Shown here: piece after piece, positions 1 through 11,132 of the stretch
How positions within the stretch are numbered: the first letter of the stretch is position 1
Layout: every line of letters begins with the position of its first letter
NCBI GenBank assembly: GCA_036262835.1
Contig: DATAID010000076.1
Location: 1 to 64,000, forward strand
Length of the DNA: 64,000 bases
Source: RBG-16-66-20 sp036262835
Lineage (GTDB): Bacteria > Pseudomonadota > Gammaproteobacteria > Burkholderiales > SG8-39
Direction of reading: 5' to 3'
Notes under the pieces: model-generated
The model's database searches: none
Told to the model about the DNA's origin: nothing
What the model saw: only the letters and a program-made list of their open reading frames with translations
Made by a program: the position numbers and the translations under genes

Positions 1-263
1 CGCATCATCACGCCACCACGTTGGCCAGCGCACGTGGGCAGTACAAAATTCGACGGCGGGATGTAAGTGGTATTCGATCGACCCGTGCAACGCAATCCGG
101 TGACCTTGCCAGCAACCGCGATCTCTGACTGGCCAACACTGAGGTCCGAAACCACCGTACCTATAAAGACCTCGTTATGGTTATCAAACGAACCGACGAC
201 CGGATACGTGGCGGTGCAGCCAGCGACCAAAAGACAAAATGCAATACTGAGTAAGCGAACCAT
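1..263 (-). CDS. Lipoprotein of unknown function, 3' end truncated by the window edge
   Basis: The minus strand is open from an ATG at 263 through the left edge, giving 87 codons without a stop. The first 16 residues are a lipoprotein signal: a basic start (MVRLL), a hydrophobic core and the lipobox LVAGC, so the mature protein should begin at Cys16 and be anchored in a membrane. The remainder is polar, with two further cysteines about 23 residues apart. A GGGGGG ribosome-binding site lies about 7 bases before the ATG. The reading frame is visibly less GC-rich than the rest of the window, possibly a sign of transfer or relaxed selection. I do not recognise the family. Confidence 0.7.
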   Translation of the reverse strand, partial: MVRLLSIAFCLLVAGCTATYPVVGSFDNHNEVFIGTVVSDLSVGQSEIAVAGKVTGLRCTGRSNTTYIPPSNFVLPTCAGQRGGVMM

Positions 264-300
264 TCGTTATTCCCCCCAACCAGCTAGACGTACTAAGCGT

Positions 301-306
301 ATTCTA
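301..306 (-). promoter_or_regulatory. Putative -10 element for the left-edge lipoprotein gene
   Basis: TAGAAT on the minus strand matches the sigma70 -10 consensus at 5 of 6 positions. It would start transcription near 294, about 30 bases before the lipoprotein ATG. The best -35 candidate (TTGGTC) sits at a long 19-base spacing, so the assignment is tentative. The 264-377 gap otherwise holds nothing recognisable. Confidence 0.35.
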
Positions 307-377
307 GGGCGCAACACGCATAGAAGACCAACGCCTTAGACATGCAGCGCCGCGCACAACGAAGCGACGCCGCTAAT

Positions 378-992
378 TTAAGAAACGAGAAGGCCCAGCT
401 GTAACAGGACTTTCTCTGCTTCGGCCGGCCCCTGAACGCACGCCGCCTTCAACCCGGCTTTTTCCGCGGCGCGAACGTTGATCGGCTGATCGTCGAGGAA
501 GAGAATCGACTCCGGCTTGCATTGAAGGAACGAGGCCACGTGCTCGAAGGCCTCCGCGTCAGGCTTGATCTTGCCGGTCAGATGCGACGGAAAGTGATGG
601 TGGAACAGGCGAAACCATTCGCCCGACTCGAGCCGCGGCCAGTGTATGTGACTGGTGTTCGACAGCGTCGCGCGCATGATGTGCAACGGAATGCGGCGCA
701 CCAGCTCGACGCTGCCGGCGAACGGCCCCACCACCCAGCCGGTGAATTCAACGAGGAAATCCTGGGGACTCACGGGCAAGCCCAGCTCCGCGGTCAATTG
801 AGCCGCAAATTCGGCCGGTTCGAGCCTGCCGCTTTCGAGCGCCCGCACGGAAGGCGATGACAGCCAGAGCCGCCATGTTTCCTCGGGCGTGAGCTCGGGC
901 TTCCACTCGTTAAGCTTCGCGGCGCCGCGGAATTCCACGAGAACGCCGCCGAGGTCGAAGACGACGGCTTTCAAGCCTGCATTGTTGCGCAT
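378..992 (-). CDS. HAD-superfamily hydrolase (HAD-IA type)
   Basis: This 204-residue protein has the haloacid-dehalogenase layout. Motif I is FDLGGVL near residue 12, which supplies the nucleophile Asp. A conserved Ser/Thr region (LSNTS) follows mid-protein, then a Lys within GKIKPDAEAF. The acidic motif FLDDQPINV near residue 165 binds Mg2+. Family members are phosphatases or dehalogenases acting on small metabolites, and the substrate cannot be read from sequence. The cap is a short helical insert, as in the YihX/epoxide-hydrolase-like subgroup. It is a single gene with weak upstream signals, and the ATG at 992 gives the normal family N-terminus. Confidence 0.85.
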   Translation of the reverse strand: MRNNAGLKAVVFDLGGVLVEFRGAAKLNEWKPELTPEETWRLWLSSPSVRALESGRLEPAEFAAQLTAELGLPVSPQDFLVEFTGWVVGPFAGSVELVRRIPLHIMRATLSNTSHIHWPRLESGEWFRLFHHHFPSHLTGKIKPDAEAFEHVASFLQCKPESILFLDDQPINVRAAEKAGLKAACVQGPAEAEKVLLQLGLLVS

Positions 993-1062
993 CGCGAGGG
1001 TCTCGGTAGGCAGGTCGTAATCAACGGGGAGTACGCTTAATGGCTCCTACAAAGGAGAAACC

Positions 1063-1272
1063 ATGAAAACCGCTATCGCTGTGTTCTGTGCATTGGCCGC
1101 TGCCCTTGCCTATGGTCAGGTCATCCCGGCCGCCGGCAAGCCCCGCTTCCAGATCACGGGGGATGGGAACGGAGCATGGAAGATCGACATGGAAACCGGT
1201 CAGGTATGGCATTGCGCGAAGCCGCAGGCCGCCAACAGCGTCCCGGGATGTATCGTCGCGAAACAGTACTGA
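1063..1272 (+). CDS. Small secreted protein of unknown function
   Basis: This 69-residue ORF follows a strong Shine-Dalgarno (AAAGGAGAAACC) directly before the ATG. Residues 1-19 form a classical Sec signal peptide (MKTAIAV...ALAYG), likely cleaved before Gln19 or Val20. The mature peptide of about 50 residues contains a two-Cys pair and a Trp-rich stretch (GAWKIDMETGQVWHC) resembling small periplasmic proteins that describe themselves only by a short repeat of Trp/Gly. The two cysteines could form a disulfide. No enzyme motif is visible. It ends only 10 bases before the tRNA-Asp gene, which lies on the other strand. Confidence 0.7.
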   Translation: MKTAIAVFCALAAALAYGQVIPAAGKPRFQITGDGNGAWKIDMETGQVWHCAKPQAANSVPGCIVAKQY

Positions 1273-1282
1273 GGGAAAATGT

Positions 1283-1359
1283 TGGCGGAGCGGACGGGAC
1301 TCGAACCCGCGACCCCCGGCGTGACAGGCCGGTATTCTAACCAACTGAACTACCGCTCC
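1283..1359 (-). tRNA. tRNA-Asp (GTC)
   Basis: A 77-base cloverleaf with acceptor stem GGAGCGG/CCGCTCC, discriminator G and an encoded CCA. The anticodon loop carries GTC and the T-arm reads GGTTCGAGTCC. It lies 16 bases downstream of tRNA-Val on the same strand. Confidence 0.97.
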
Positions 1360-1375
1360 TTCTTGCAGCGAATCC

Positions 1376-1450
1376 TGGTGGGTGCTGACGGGATCGAACC
1401 GCCGACCCTCGCCTTGTAAGGGCGACGCTCTACCGCTGAGCTAAGCACCC
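1376..1450 (-). tRNA. tRNA-Val (TAC)
   Basis: A 75-base cloverleaf with acceptor stem GGGTGCT/AGCACCC, discriminator A and an encoded CCA. The anticodon is TAC, with D-arm TAGCTCAGC and T-arm GGTTCGATCC. It sits immediately downstream of hupB, an arrangement common in betaproteobacteria (established gene order). Confidence 0.97.
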
Positions 1451-1468
1451 CTTCACCCTTTGAAGGGG
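1448..1468 (-). other. Hairpin between hupB and tRNA-Val
   Basis: CCCCTTCA and TGAAGGGG form a perfect 8-bp stem around a 5-base loop. The stem overlaps the first three bases of tRNA-Val. There is no T-tract, so this is more likely a processing or partial attenuation structure on the hupB-tRNA transcript than a classical terminator (inference). Confidence 0.4.
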
Positions 1469-1509
1469 CGCTAGTTTAACGGATAACGGCAGCCCTTTCG
1501 AGCCGCCGC

Positions 1510-1782
1510 CTAATTGATCGCGTCTTTGAGGGACTTGCCGGCGCGGAACTTGGGGACGCGCGAGGCGGCAATGCTGAGCGCCTCGCCGGTGCGCGGATTG
1601 CGCCCGGTGCGCGCCTGGCGCTTGCCGACGTAGAAGGTGCCGAAGCCGACGAGGGTCACCATGTCGCCCTTCTTGAGGCTCGTCTTCACGGCGCCGACGA
1701 GGGCGTCCACCGCGCGCTCGGCGGCCGACTTGGAGACTTCGGCCGACGTGGCGATGTGCTCGATGATGTCCGCTTTGTTCAT
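1510..1782 (-). CDS. hupB: DNA-binding protein HU
   Basis: A 90-residue histone-like protein, the normal length for HU. It starts MNKADIIEHIA, has the dimerisation helices, then the core GFGTF near residue 47, and the DNA-intercalating arm with RTGRNPRTGE near residue 58. HU dimers bend and compact DNA in the nucleoid. The arm Pro and the lack of IHF-specific residues favour HU over IHF. It begins 15 bases after the lon stop behind a GGGGAGGG ribosome-binding site, so it can be read with lon. This order (lon, HU, tRNAs) is conserved in related bacteria. Confidence 0.97.
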   Translation of the reverse strand: MNKADIIEHIATSAEVSKSAAERAVDALVGAVKTSLKKGDMVTLVGFGTFYVGKRQARTGRNPRTGEALSIAASRVPKFRAGKSLKDAIN

Positions 1783-1797
1783 CGCACCCTCCCCGGG

Positions 1798-4236
<2,439 letters not shown>

Positions 4237-4263
4237 TAGGGCCTCTGGATAGGATGCCCCTCC

Positions 4264-4292
4264 AACATAGGAGTTCCCGCGACAAAAAGCAA
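4264..4292 (-). promoter_or_regulatory. Putative lon promoter
   Basis: On the minus strand TTGCTT (4292-4287) and TATGTT (4269-4264) are separated by exactly 17 bases, a sigma70-like pair matching consensus at 4 of 6 positions each. Transcription would start about 20 bases before the lon ATG. I see no clear heat-shock (sigma32) element. Confidence 0.45.
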
Positions 4293-4296
4293 ACGG

Positions 4297-4320
4297 AAAA
4301 TCCGACTGCGAAGGGATTTT
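4297..4320 (-). terminator. AT-rich hairpin after clpX, possible weak terminator
   Basis: AAAATCC and GGATTTT form a 7-bp stem with a 10-base loop, about 30 bases beyond the clpX stop. The T-run is partly inside the stem, so it may be only an attenuator that lets some clpX transcription reach lon. The same stem reads with a T-tract on the plus strand. Confidence 0.35.
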
Positions 4321-4349
4321 TTACAACTACAAGGAACGACTGACGACAG

Positions 4350-5620
<1,271 letters not shown>

Positions 5621-5621
<1 letters not shown>

Positions 5622-6247
5622 CAGGTGGGCTCCCTTGCGGTCAGCACCTTGTCCACGAGGCCGTACTTTACCGCGTTCTCGGCGGACAGGAAGTTGTCGC
5701 GGTCGGTGTCCTTGGCGATGGTTTCCACCGACTGGCCCGTGTGCTTGGCGAGGATCTCGTTCAGCCGCTGGCGCAGGAAGAGGATCTCCTTGGCGTGGAT
5801 TTCCACGTCGGAGGCCTGGCCCGAAAAGCCGCCCATCGGCTGGTGGATCATGACGCGTGAGTTCGGCAGCGCGAAACGCTTGTCCTTGTCGCCTGCGGCC
5901 AGCAGCAGCGCGCCCATGCTCGCCGCCTGGCCGATGCACAGCGTCGAGACATCGGGCTTGATGAACTGCATGGTGTCGTAGATCGCCAGCCCCGCCGACA
6001 CGGAGCCGCCCGGCGAGTTGATGTAGAAAAAGATGTCCTTGTCAGGATTTTCCGACTCGAGGAAGAGCAGCTGCGCCACGATCAGGTTGGCCGTCACTTC
6101 GGTCACGGGGCCGACCAGGAACACCACCCGCTCCTTGAGCAGCCGCGAGTAGATGTCGTAGGCGCGCTCGCCGCGCCCCGACTGCTCGATCACCATTGGG
6201 ATCAAGCCCAACCCCTGCGGCTCGACCTGGGAGTTCTTCCAGATCAT
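5621..6247 (-). CDS. clpP: ATP-dependent Clp protease proteolytic subunit ClpP
   Basis: A 208-residue serine protease of the usual ClpP length. The catalytic Ser lies in GQAASMGALLLAAG (about residue 110), His in MIHQPMGG and Asp in TDRDNF. Fourteen subunits form the barrel that degrades proteins delivered by ClpX or ClpA. A short N-terminal propeptide before LIPMVIEQS fits the known autoprocessing of ClpP. The start overlaps the tig stop as ATGA and the stop overlaps clpX, so tig-clpP-clpX behaves as one coupled operon. Confidence 0.98.
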
Positions 6248-7551
6248 GCGTTCGCGCCCATCAAGTCATCGAACGTCACCGACCTGTCCTCCACCCTGGC
6301 CTTGGACAAGACCCATTTCACGACGTTGCCTTCCAACGCGAGGCTTTCCATCTCGGACAAGCGCTGCGGTTGCATGTAGAACCACTTTACCACTTCTGCA
6401 GGACGCTCGTAGCTCTGGGACTCTGCTTCGATCAGCGCACGCACCTCCTGGGGCTTGGGCCGCAGCTTCTCGCTCTCGCTTAGCGAGCCGATGATCAATC
6501 CGAGCGCGACTCGCCGGCGGGCGCTCGCCTCGAACGCCTGGGGATCGAACGGCAGCTTCTCGATTTTCAGGCCGCGCGCCTTGAGATCGGCGGCCGCGGC
6601 CTCCACGAGCTGCTGCGTCTCCATCTGGACCAGCGACTTGGGCAGTTCTACCGGCGCAGCGTCGAGCAGCGCCTGTAACGCCTGCTCCTTGACGCGCGCC
6701 TCGACGCGCTTCTTGACCTCGCGCTCGACGTTCTGGCGGACCTCGGCGCGCATTTTGTCGAGATCGCCGTCGGCGACGCCGAGCTGCTTCGCGAACTCGG
6801 CATCGAGCGCGGGCAGCCGGGGTTCCTCGACGCGGCGCACGTCGAGATCGAAGCTCGCGGTTTTGCCGGCCACGTCCTTGCCGTGGTAGTCGTCGGGGAA
6901 TTTCACGTCGAAGGTCTTCTTCTCGCCCGCCTTCATGCCGCGCGCGGCGTCCTCGAACTCGGGCAGCATGCGCTTTTCGCCGAGCAGGAACGCGAACTCG
7001 GTCGCCTTGCCGCCGGTGAAGCCCTCGCCGCCGATCTTGCCCTCGAAGTCCGCGACCACGCGGTCGCCGTCCTGCGCGGCGCGCTCGACCGGCGCGTAGC
7101 TGACCCGCTGCTTGCGCAGGATCTCGAGCGTGCGATCGACCGCGGCGTCGTCCACCGCGAGCTGCGGGCGCTCGATCTTCGCGCTCGAGACGTCGCCCAC
7201 TTTCACTTCCGGGTAGACCTCGAAGGTCGCGCTGAACTCGAAGAGCTCGGCATCGGCCGCGCCGTCCTTCTTCTCGATGCGCGGATAGCCGGCGACCTTG
7301 AGGTTCGCCTCCTTCACCGCGTCGCTGAAGGCCTTCTGCACCGCGTCGCCGATGACTTCCGAGCGCACCTGCGGCCCGTACTGCTGAGCGAGGAGCTTCA
7401 GCGGCACCTTGCCCGGTCGAAAACCGGGCATCTTCGCTTCGCGCGCAAGCTTCTTCAGCCGCGCGTCGACCTGCTCGTCCACGTCCTTGACCGGCACCGA
7501 CATCGACAGGCGCCGCTCGAGCGTTCCCAGGTTTTCCACGTTCACCGTCAT
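6244..7551 (-). CDS. tig: Trigger factor, ribosome-associated chaperone
   Basis: A 435-residue protein, matching the family. The N-terminal ribosome-binding domain carries the signature GFRPGKVP near residue 42, which docks on protein L23 at the exit tunnel. The middle is the FKBP-like prolyl isomerase domain (DGDRVVADFEGKIGG onward from about 155). The C-terminal helical arms complete the cradle that holds nascent chains. It opens the tig-clpP-clpX operon and has an AAGAGG ribosome-binding site close to the ATG. tRNA-Leu lies 29 bases upstream on the same strand. Confidence 0.98.
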   Translation of the reverse strand: MTVNVENLGTLERRLSMSVPVKDVDEQVDARLKKLAREAKMPGFRPGKVPLKLLAQQYGPQVRSEVIGDAVQKAFSDAVKEANLKVAGYPRIEKKDGAADAELFEFSATFEVYPEVKVGDVSSAKIERPQLAVDDAAVDRTLEILRKQRVSYAPVERAAQDGDRVVADFEGKIGGEGFTGGKATEFAFLLGEKRMLPEFEDAARGMKAGEKKTFDVKFPDDYHGKDVAGKTASFDLDVRRVEEPRLPALDAEFAKQLGVADGDLDKMRAEVRQNVEREVKKRVEARVKEQALQALLDAAPVELPKSLVQMETQQLVEAAAADLKARGLKIEKLPFDPQAFEASARRRVALGLIIGSLSESEKLRPKPQEVRALIEAESQSYERPAEVVKWFYMQPQRLSEMESLALEGNVVKWVLSKARVEDRSVTFDDLMGANA

Positions 7552-7580
7552 TTGCCTCTTCTAGATCCCCGTTCTATCGC

Positions 7581-7665
7581 TGGTGCGAAGGGAGAGACTC
7601 GAACTCTCATGCCTTTCGGCGCCAGAACCTAAATCTGGTGCGTCTACCAATTCCGCCACCCTCGC
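7581..7665 (-). tRNA. tRNA-Leu (TAG)
   Basis: An 85-base class II tRNA with a long variable arm. The acceptor stem GCGAGGG/CCTTCGC contains one G-T pair, followed by A and an encoded CCA. The anticodon is TAG in the loop TTTAGGT. It sits upstream of tig on the same strand, as in many betaproteobacteria. Confidence 0.97.
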
Positions 7666-7692
7666 GCCGAAAAGCTCGCGAAAACAACGTAG

Positions 7693-7698
7693 TATATC
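7693..7698 (+). promoter_or_regulatory. -10-like hexamer directly before hpnC
   Basis: TATATC lies six bases before the hpnC ATG, with no Shine-Dalgarno between. A start site 7 bases beyond the hexamer would fall on the A of the ATG, implying a leaderless mRNA (inference). Confidence 0.35.
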
Positions 7699-7704
7699 GC
7701 GCAA

Positions 7705-8508
7705 ATGGCGGTCGCCCATTACGAGAACTTCCCCGTCGCGTCGCTTTTGCTGCCCCCGGACCTGCGCGAGCCCGTGTCGGTCATCTACCGCTTCGCGCGC
7801 ACGGCGGACGATTTTGCGGACGAAGGCGATGATGCCCCCGAAGCGCGCCTCGCCAAGCTGAACAATTTCACGACCAAGCTTTTGAAAATCAAGCACGGAG
7901 AGGATCCCGGCGATTCCCTCTTTCGCGACGTGGCGCGCATTGTCCGGGCGCATTCGCTTCCCCTCACCCTTTTTGAAGATCTGCTCAGCGCCTTTCGCCA
8001 GGATGTCGAGAAAGGGCGCTATGAGAGCTATGCCGAGGTGCTCGACTACTGTCGCCGCTCGGCGAATCCGATCGGGCGGCTGCTGCTGCACCTTTTCAAA
8101 CAAACGACTGAATCAAACCTCGCGCGCTCCGATGCGATCTGCACCGCCCTGCAGATCATCAACTTCTGGCAGGACGTGCGCATCGACCTGGCGAAAGACC
8201 GCGTCTACCTGCCGCAGGACGAGATGCGCCGCTTCGGCGTGAGCGAGGCGCAGCTGCGCGAGGGCCGCGTCGACGACGCCTGGCAGAAGCTCATGGCCTT
8301 CCAGTGCGACCGCGCCAGGGCGCTGATGCTCGAGGGCGCGGCGCTCAAGCAATCGCTCCGGGGAAGGATCCGCCTCGAGATCGCCGTGACGATCGAGGGC
8401 GGCCTGCGGATTCTCGAAAAGCTCAAGCAGGCCGGCTATGACATGTTCCGGCGCAGGCCGGTGCTGAAGCCGCTCGATTGGCCGCTTCTTTTTTTCAGGG
8501 CCTTGTGA
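7705..8508 (+). CDS. hpnC: Squalene-synthase-like enzyme HpnC (hydroxysqualene synthase)
   Basis: A 267-residue all-helical prenyltransferase of the squalene/phytoene synthase family. The first Asp-rich motif is RTADDFADE near residue 32 and the second is FWQDVRIDLAKDRVYLP near residue 157. In the three-enzyme HpnC-HpnD-HpnE route (established), HpnC converts presqualene diphosphate to hydroxysqualene on the way to squalene for hopanoids. The gene order hpnC-hpnD-hpnE here supports that role over phytoene synthesis. It is the first gene of the operon and its stop overlaps the hpnD GTG (GTGA). Confidence 0.92.
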   Translation: MAVAHYENFPVASLLLPPDLREPVSVIYRFARTADDFADEGDDAPEARLAKLNNFTTKLLKIKHGEDPGDSLFRDVARIVRAHSLPLTLFEDLLSAFRQDVEKGRYESYAEVLDYCRRSANPIGRLLLHLFKQTTESNLARSDAICTALQIINFWQDVRIDLAKDRVYLPQDEMRRFGVSEAQLREGRVDDAWQKLMAFQCDRARALMLEGAALKQSLRGRIRLEIAVTIEGGLRILEKLKQAGYDMFRRRPVLKPLDWPLLFFRAL

Positions 8509-9338
8509 ATCCTGACCAGTATTGCCAGGAAAAGGCGGCAGCGAGCGGCTCCAGCTTCTATTACTCGTTCCTCTTTCTCCCGCCCGAGCGGCGCCGCGCC
8601 ATCACCGCCCTCTACGCCTTCTGCCGCGAGGTGGACGATGTCGTGGACGAGAGCCTCGAGCCGCAGGTCGCGCACGCGAAGCTCGGCTGGTGGCGAAAGG
8701 AAATCCTTAGCCTGTACGAAGGAAAGCCCAATCATCCGGTTTCCCGCGCCCTTCACCCGCACCTCGAAAAATTCCAGATCAGGCAAAAGCAGCTCGAGGA
8801 GATCGTCGACGGGATGGAGATGGACCTCACGCAGACGCGCTATCTCGATTTCGCCGGGCTGGAGAAGTACTGCTATCACGTCGCGGGCGCCGTCGGCCTG
8901 CTCGCCGCCGGCATCTTCGGCTACTCCAACCCGCGCACGCTGGAGTACGCGAAGAGCCTCGGCACCGCGTTCCAGCTCACCAACATCATTCGCGACGTCG
9001 GCGAGGATGCGCGCAAGAACCGCATCTACCTGCCGATGGAGGACCTGAGGACGTTTGAAGTCACGGCAGCCGAGATCCTGAATGCCGATTACAGCGGGAG
9101 ATTTGTCCGTTTGATGGAATTTCAAACCCGACGAGCGAATTCCGTCTATGAGAAAGCCATGGCGATGCTTCCCCGGGAGGATCGCCGCGACCAGCGCGCC
9201 GGGCTCATCATGGCGGCGATCTACCGTGCCACGCTCGCCGAGATCGAGCGCGACGGCTTCAAGGTCCTGGATCGCCGCACGTCGCTCACGCCGCTGCGCA
9301 AGCTCTGGATCGCCTGGAAAACCTGGATAAGCGCATAG
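8505..9338 (+). CDS. hpnD: Presqualene diphosphate synthase HpnD
   Basis: A 277-residue squalene/phytoene synthase family enzyme that joins two farnesyl diphosphates. Motifs are CREVDDVVDE near residue 40 and NIIRDVGEDARKNRIYLP near residue 160. An ATG lies upstream at 8478, but the GTG at 8505 gives the family-typical N-terminus (VNPDQYCQEKAAASGSSF) and overlaps the hpnC stop as GTGA, so I chose it. HpnD normally forms presqualene diphosphate, which HpnC then uses. Its last bases overlap the inferred start of hpnE. Confidence 0.92.
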   Translation: MNPDQYCQEKAAASGSSFYYSFLFLPPERRRAITALYAFCREVDDVVDESLEPQVAHAKLGWWRKEILSLYEGKPNHPVSRALHPHLEKFQIRQKQLEEIVDGMEMDLTQTRYLDFAGLEKYCYHVAGAVGLLAAGIFGYSNPRTLEYAKSLGTAFQLTNIIRDVGEDARKNRIYLPMEDLRTFEVTAAEILNADYSGRFVRLMEFQTRRANSVYEKAMAMLPREDRRDQRAGLIMAAIYRATLAEIERDGFKVLDRRTSLTPLRKLWIAWKTWISA

Positions 9339-10552
9339 CAATCGTCGGAGCAGGCTACGCGGGGATGGCCGCCGCCGTCACGCTCGCGGACAAGGGCGCC
9401 AAGGTCTCGGTCTTCGAGTCGGCGCCGACGCCCGGAGGCCGGGCCCGCCGAGTCACCACGAGCGGGCGCGAGCTCGACAACGGCCAGCACATCCTGATCG
9501 GTGCCTACACCGAGCTTCTTCGCCTGATGGCGCTCGTGCGCGTGCCCGAGGAGGCGCTGATGCGCCTGCCGCTCGAGCTTCGCTACGCCGACGGCTTCAG
9601 CTTTCGGGCGCTCTGGCTGCCCGCCCCGCTCGGCATGCTGCTCGGGCTGCTCTTCGCCTGGAAGCTGCCCTTCAAGGAGCGCTGGGGTGCGGTTCGCTTC
9701 ATGCTTTTTCTGCAGAGACATTCTTTCCAGGTAAAAGCCGACCAGACCGTCTCCGATCTTTTAAGAGAGCACCGTCAGAACGGCGCGATCGGCCACTACC
9801 TCTGGCGGCCGCTGTGCGTCTCGGCCCTCAACACGCCCGTCGAGATGGCCTCCGCGCAGGTCTTCGCCAATGTGCTGCGCGATTCGCTTGCCGGAGACGC
9901 CCGAGCGAGCGACCTGCTGCTGCCGCGCGCGGACCTTTCGCGGCTCTTTCCGGAGCCCGCCTGCGAGTACGTGAAGGCGAAAGGCGGCGAGGTCCGCCTC
10001 GGCTCGCCGGTCAAGGATCTCGGCGCCCTGTCGGGCGAATTCGACGCGGTCATCGTCGCGGTGGGACATCACCAGCTGAAAACGCTCCTGCCCGAGCTCG
10101 CGCTCGAGCGCCTCTATGAGCCGATCTACACCTGCTATCTGCAATACCCGGCCCAGGTGCGGCTGCGCTTTCCCATGCTCGGCCTTTCGTCCGGCCTCGT
10201 GCAATGGGCGTTCGACCGCGGCTGGCTCACGGGCGAGCCCGGCCGCATCGCGTGCGTGATCAGCGCCCGGGGCGATCACCAGCAAATGACGCACGAGGAG
10301 CTTGCCGCGACCTGCCACCAGGAGCTCAAAGCGATCCGCCCGCAGCTGCCCGATCCCGAATGGACGCAGGTGATCGCCGAGAAGCGCGCCACCGTCGCCT
10401 GCGTTCCGGGCGCCGCCTTTCCGGCCGAAACCCTGCGTCCCGGGATTTTTCTCGCCGGCGACTACACCTATCCCGACTATCCGCCGACGCTCGAGGCCGC
10501 GGTGCGCAGCGGCGTGCGCGCGGCGCACGAGGCGCTCAATCAAAGCCGATGA
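9323..10552 (+). CDS. hpnE: Hydroxysqualene dehydroxylase HpnE, probable CTG start
   Basis: An FAD-dependent amine-oxidase-like enzyme that reduces hydroxysqualene to squalene, the last step of the HpnCDE route. The first ATG (9365) lies inside the FAD-binding Rossmann motif and would remove it. The in-frame codons upstream encode IAIVGAGYAG, the expected GxGxxG. The only reasonable upstream start before it is CTG at 9323 (LDKRIAIVG), preceded by GGAAAA, giving 409 residues. A second conserved stretch, GGRARRV near residue 40, and the C-terminal FLAGDYTYPDYPPTLEAA are typical of the family. The start codon itself is inference; the identity is firm. Confidence 0.85.
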   Translation: MDKRIAIVGAGYAGMAAAVTLADKGAKVSVFESAPTPGGRARRVTTSGRELDNGQHILIGAYTELLRLMALVRVPEEALMRLPLELRYADGFSFRALWLPAPLGMLLGLLFAWKLPFKERWGAVRFMLFLQRHSFQVKADQTVSDLLREHRQNGAIGHYLWRPLCVSALNTPVEMASAQVFANVLRDSLAGDARASDLLLPRADLSRLFPEPACEYVKAKGGEVRLGSPVKDLGALSGEFDAVIVAVGHHQLKTLLPELALERLYEPIYTCYLQYPAQVRLRFPMLGLSSGLVQWAFDRGWLTGEPGRIACVISARGDHQQMTHEELAATCHQELKAIRPQLPDPEWTQVIAEKRATVACVPGAAFPAETLRPGIFLAGDYTYPDYPPTLEAAVRSGVRAAHEALNQSR

Positions 10553-11070
10553 AAGCCCTCGTTCTCTACTCGACGATCGATGGCCAGACGCTGCGGATCT
10601 GCCGCCGCATCCGCCACGCCTGCCTCGACGCCGGGCACGACGCCGTCATCGCGGACCTGGAGAACCATGACGCCTTCAATCCGGCGCACTACGACGCCGT
10701 GGTCGTCGGCGCGAGCATCCGCTACGGCCGGCACCGTCCCGTGGTGGCGCGCTACCTGCGCTGGAACCGCGAAGTGCTGCAGGCACGCAAGTGCGCGCTC
10801 TTCAGCGTCAACGTCGTCGCGCGCAAGCCCGGCAAAAGCGCGCCGGACACCAATCCGTACATGAAGAAGCTGCTCGCCGAGATCGGCTGGCGCCCCTCGC
10901 ACCTCGCCGTCTTCGCCGGGCGCATCGACTATCCGCGCTACGGCTTCGTCGACCGGAACGTGATCCGCCTCATCATGATGATGACCGACGGGCCGACGGA
11001 TCCGGGAGCCGTCTTTGAATTCACGGACTGGGACGCTGTGGAAGCATTTGGCCGCGAAATCGCCCGCTAG
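10549..11070 (+). CDS. hemG: HemG-like flavodoxin, putative menaquinone-dependent protoporphyrinogen IX dehydrogenase
   Basis: A 173-residue flavodoxin-like protein. The N-terminal LVLYSTIDGQTLRI is the FMN phosphate-binding loop, VVVGASIRYGRHRP (near residue 48) is the next conserved loop, and the C-terminus has the long insertion and FTDW typical of HemG. HemG oxidises protoporphyrinogen IX in heme synthesis, passing electrons to quinone. The ATG overlaps the hpnE stop (ATGA), so it is co-translated with hopanoid genes. That link is unusual; a redox role in the squalene pathway cannot be excluded. Family assignment is good and the substrate is inferred. Confidence 0.75.
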   Translation: MKALVLYSTIDGQTLRICRRIRHACLDAGHDAVIADLENHDAFNPAHYDAVVVGASIRYGRHRPVVARYLRWNREVLQARKCALFSVNVVARKPGKSAPDTNPYMKKLLAEIGWRPSHLAVFAGRIDYPRYGFVDRNVIRLIMMMTDGPTDPGAVFEFTDWDAVEAFGREIAR

Positions 11071-11132
11071 GCGCCCTGTCATCCTTTGGCGACGCCCTGC
11101 GTTGTTCGTCGAACGCAAATCGGAGCCACAAT

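Noticed and set aside
8478..8504. ATG start for hpnD at 8478
   Set aside because: It lies within hpnC and adds residues not seen in HpnD; GTG 8505 gives the known N-terminus and the GTGA overlap.
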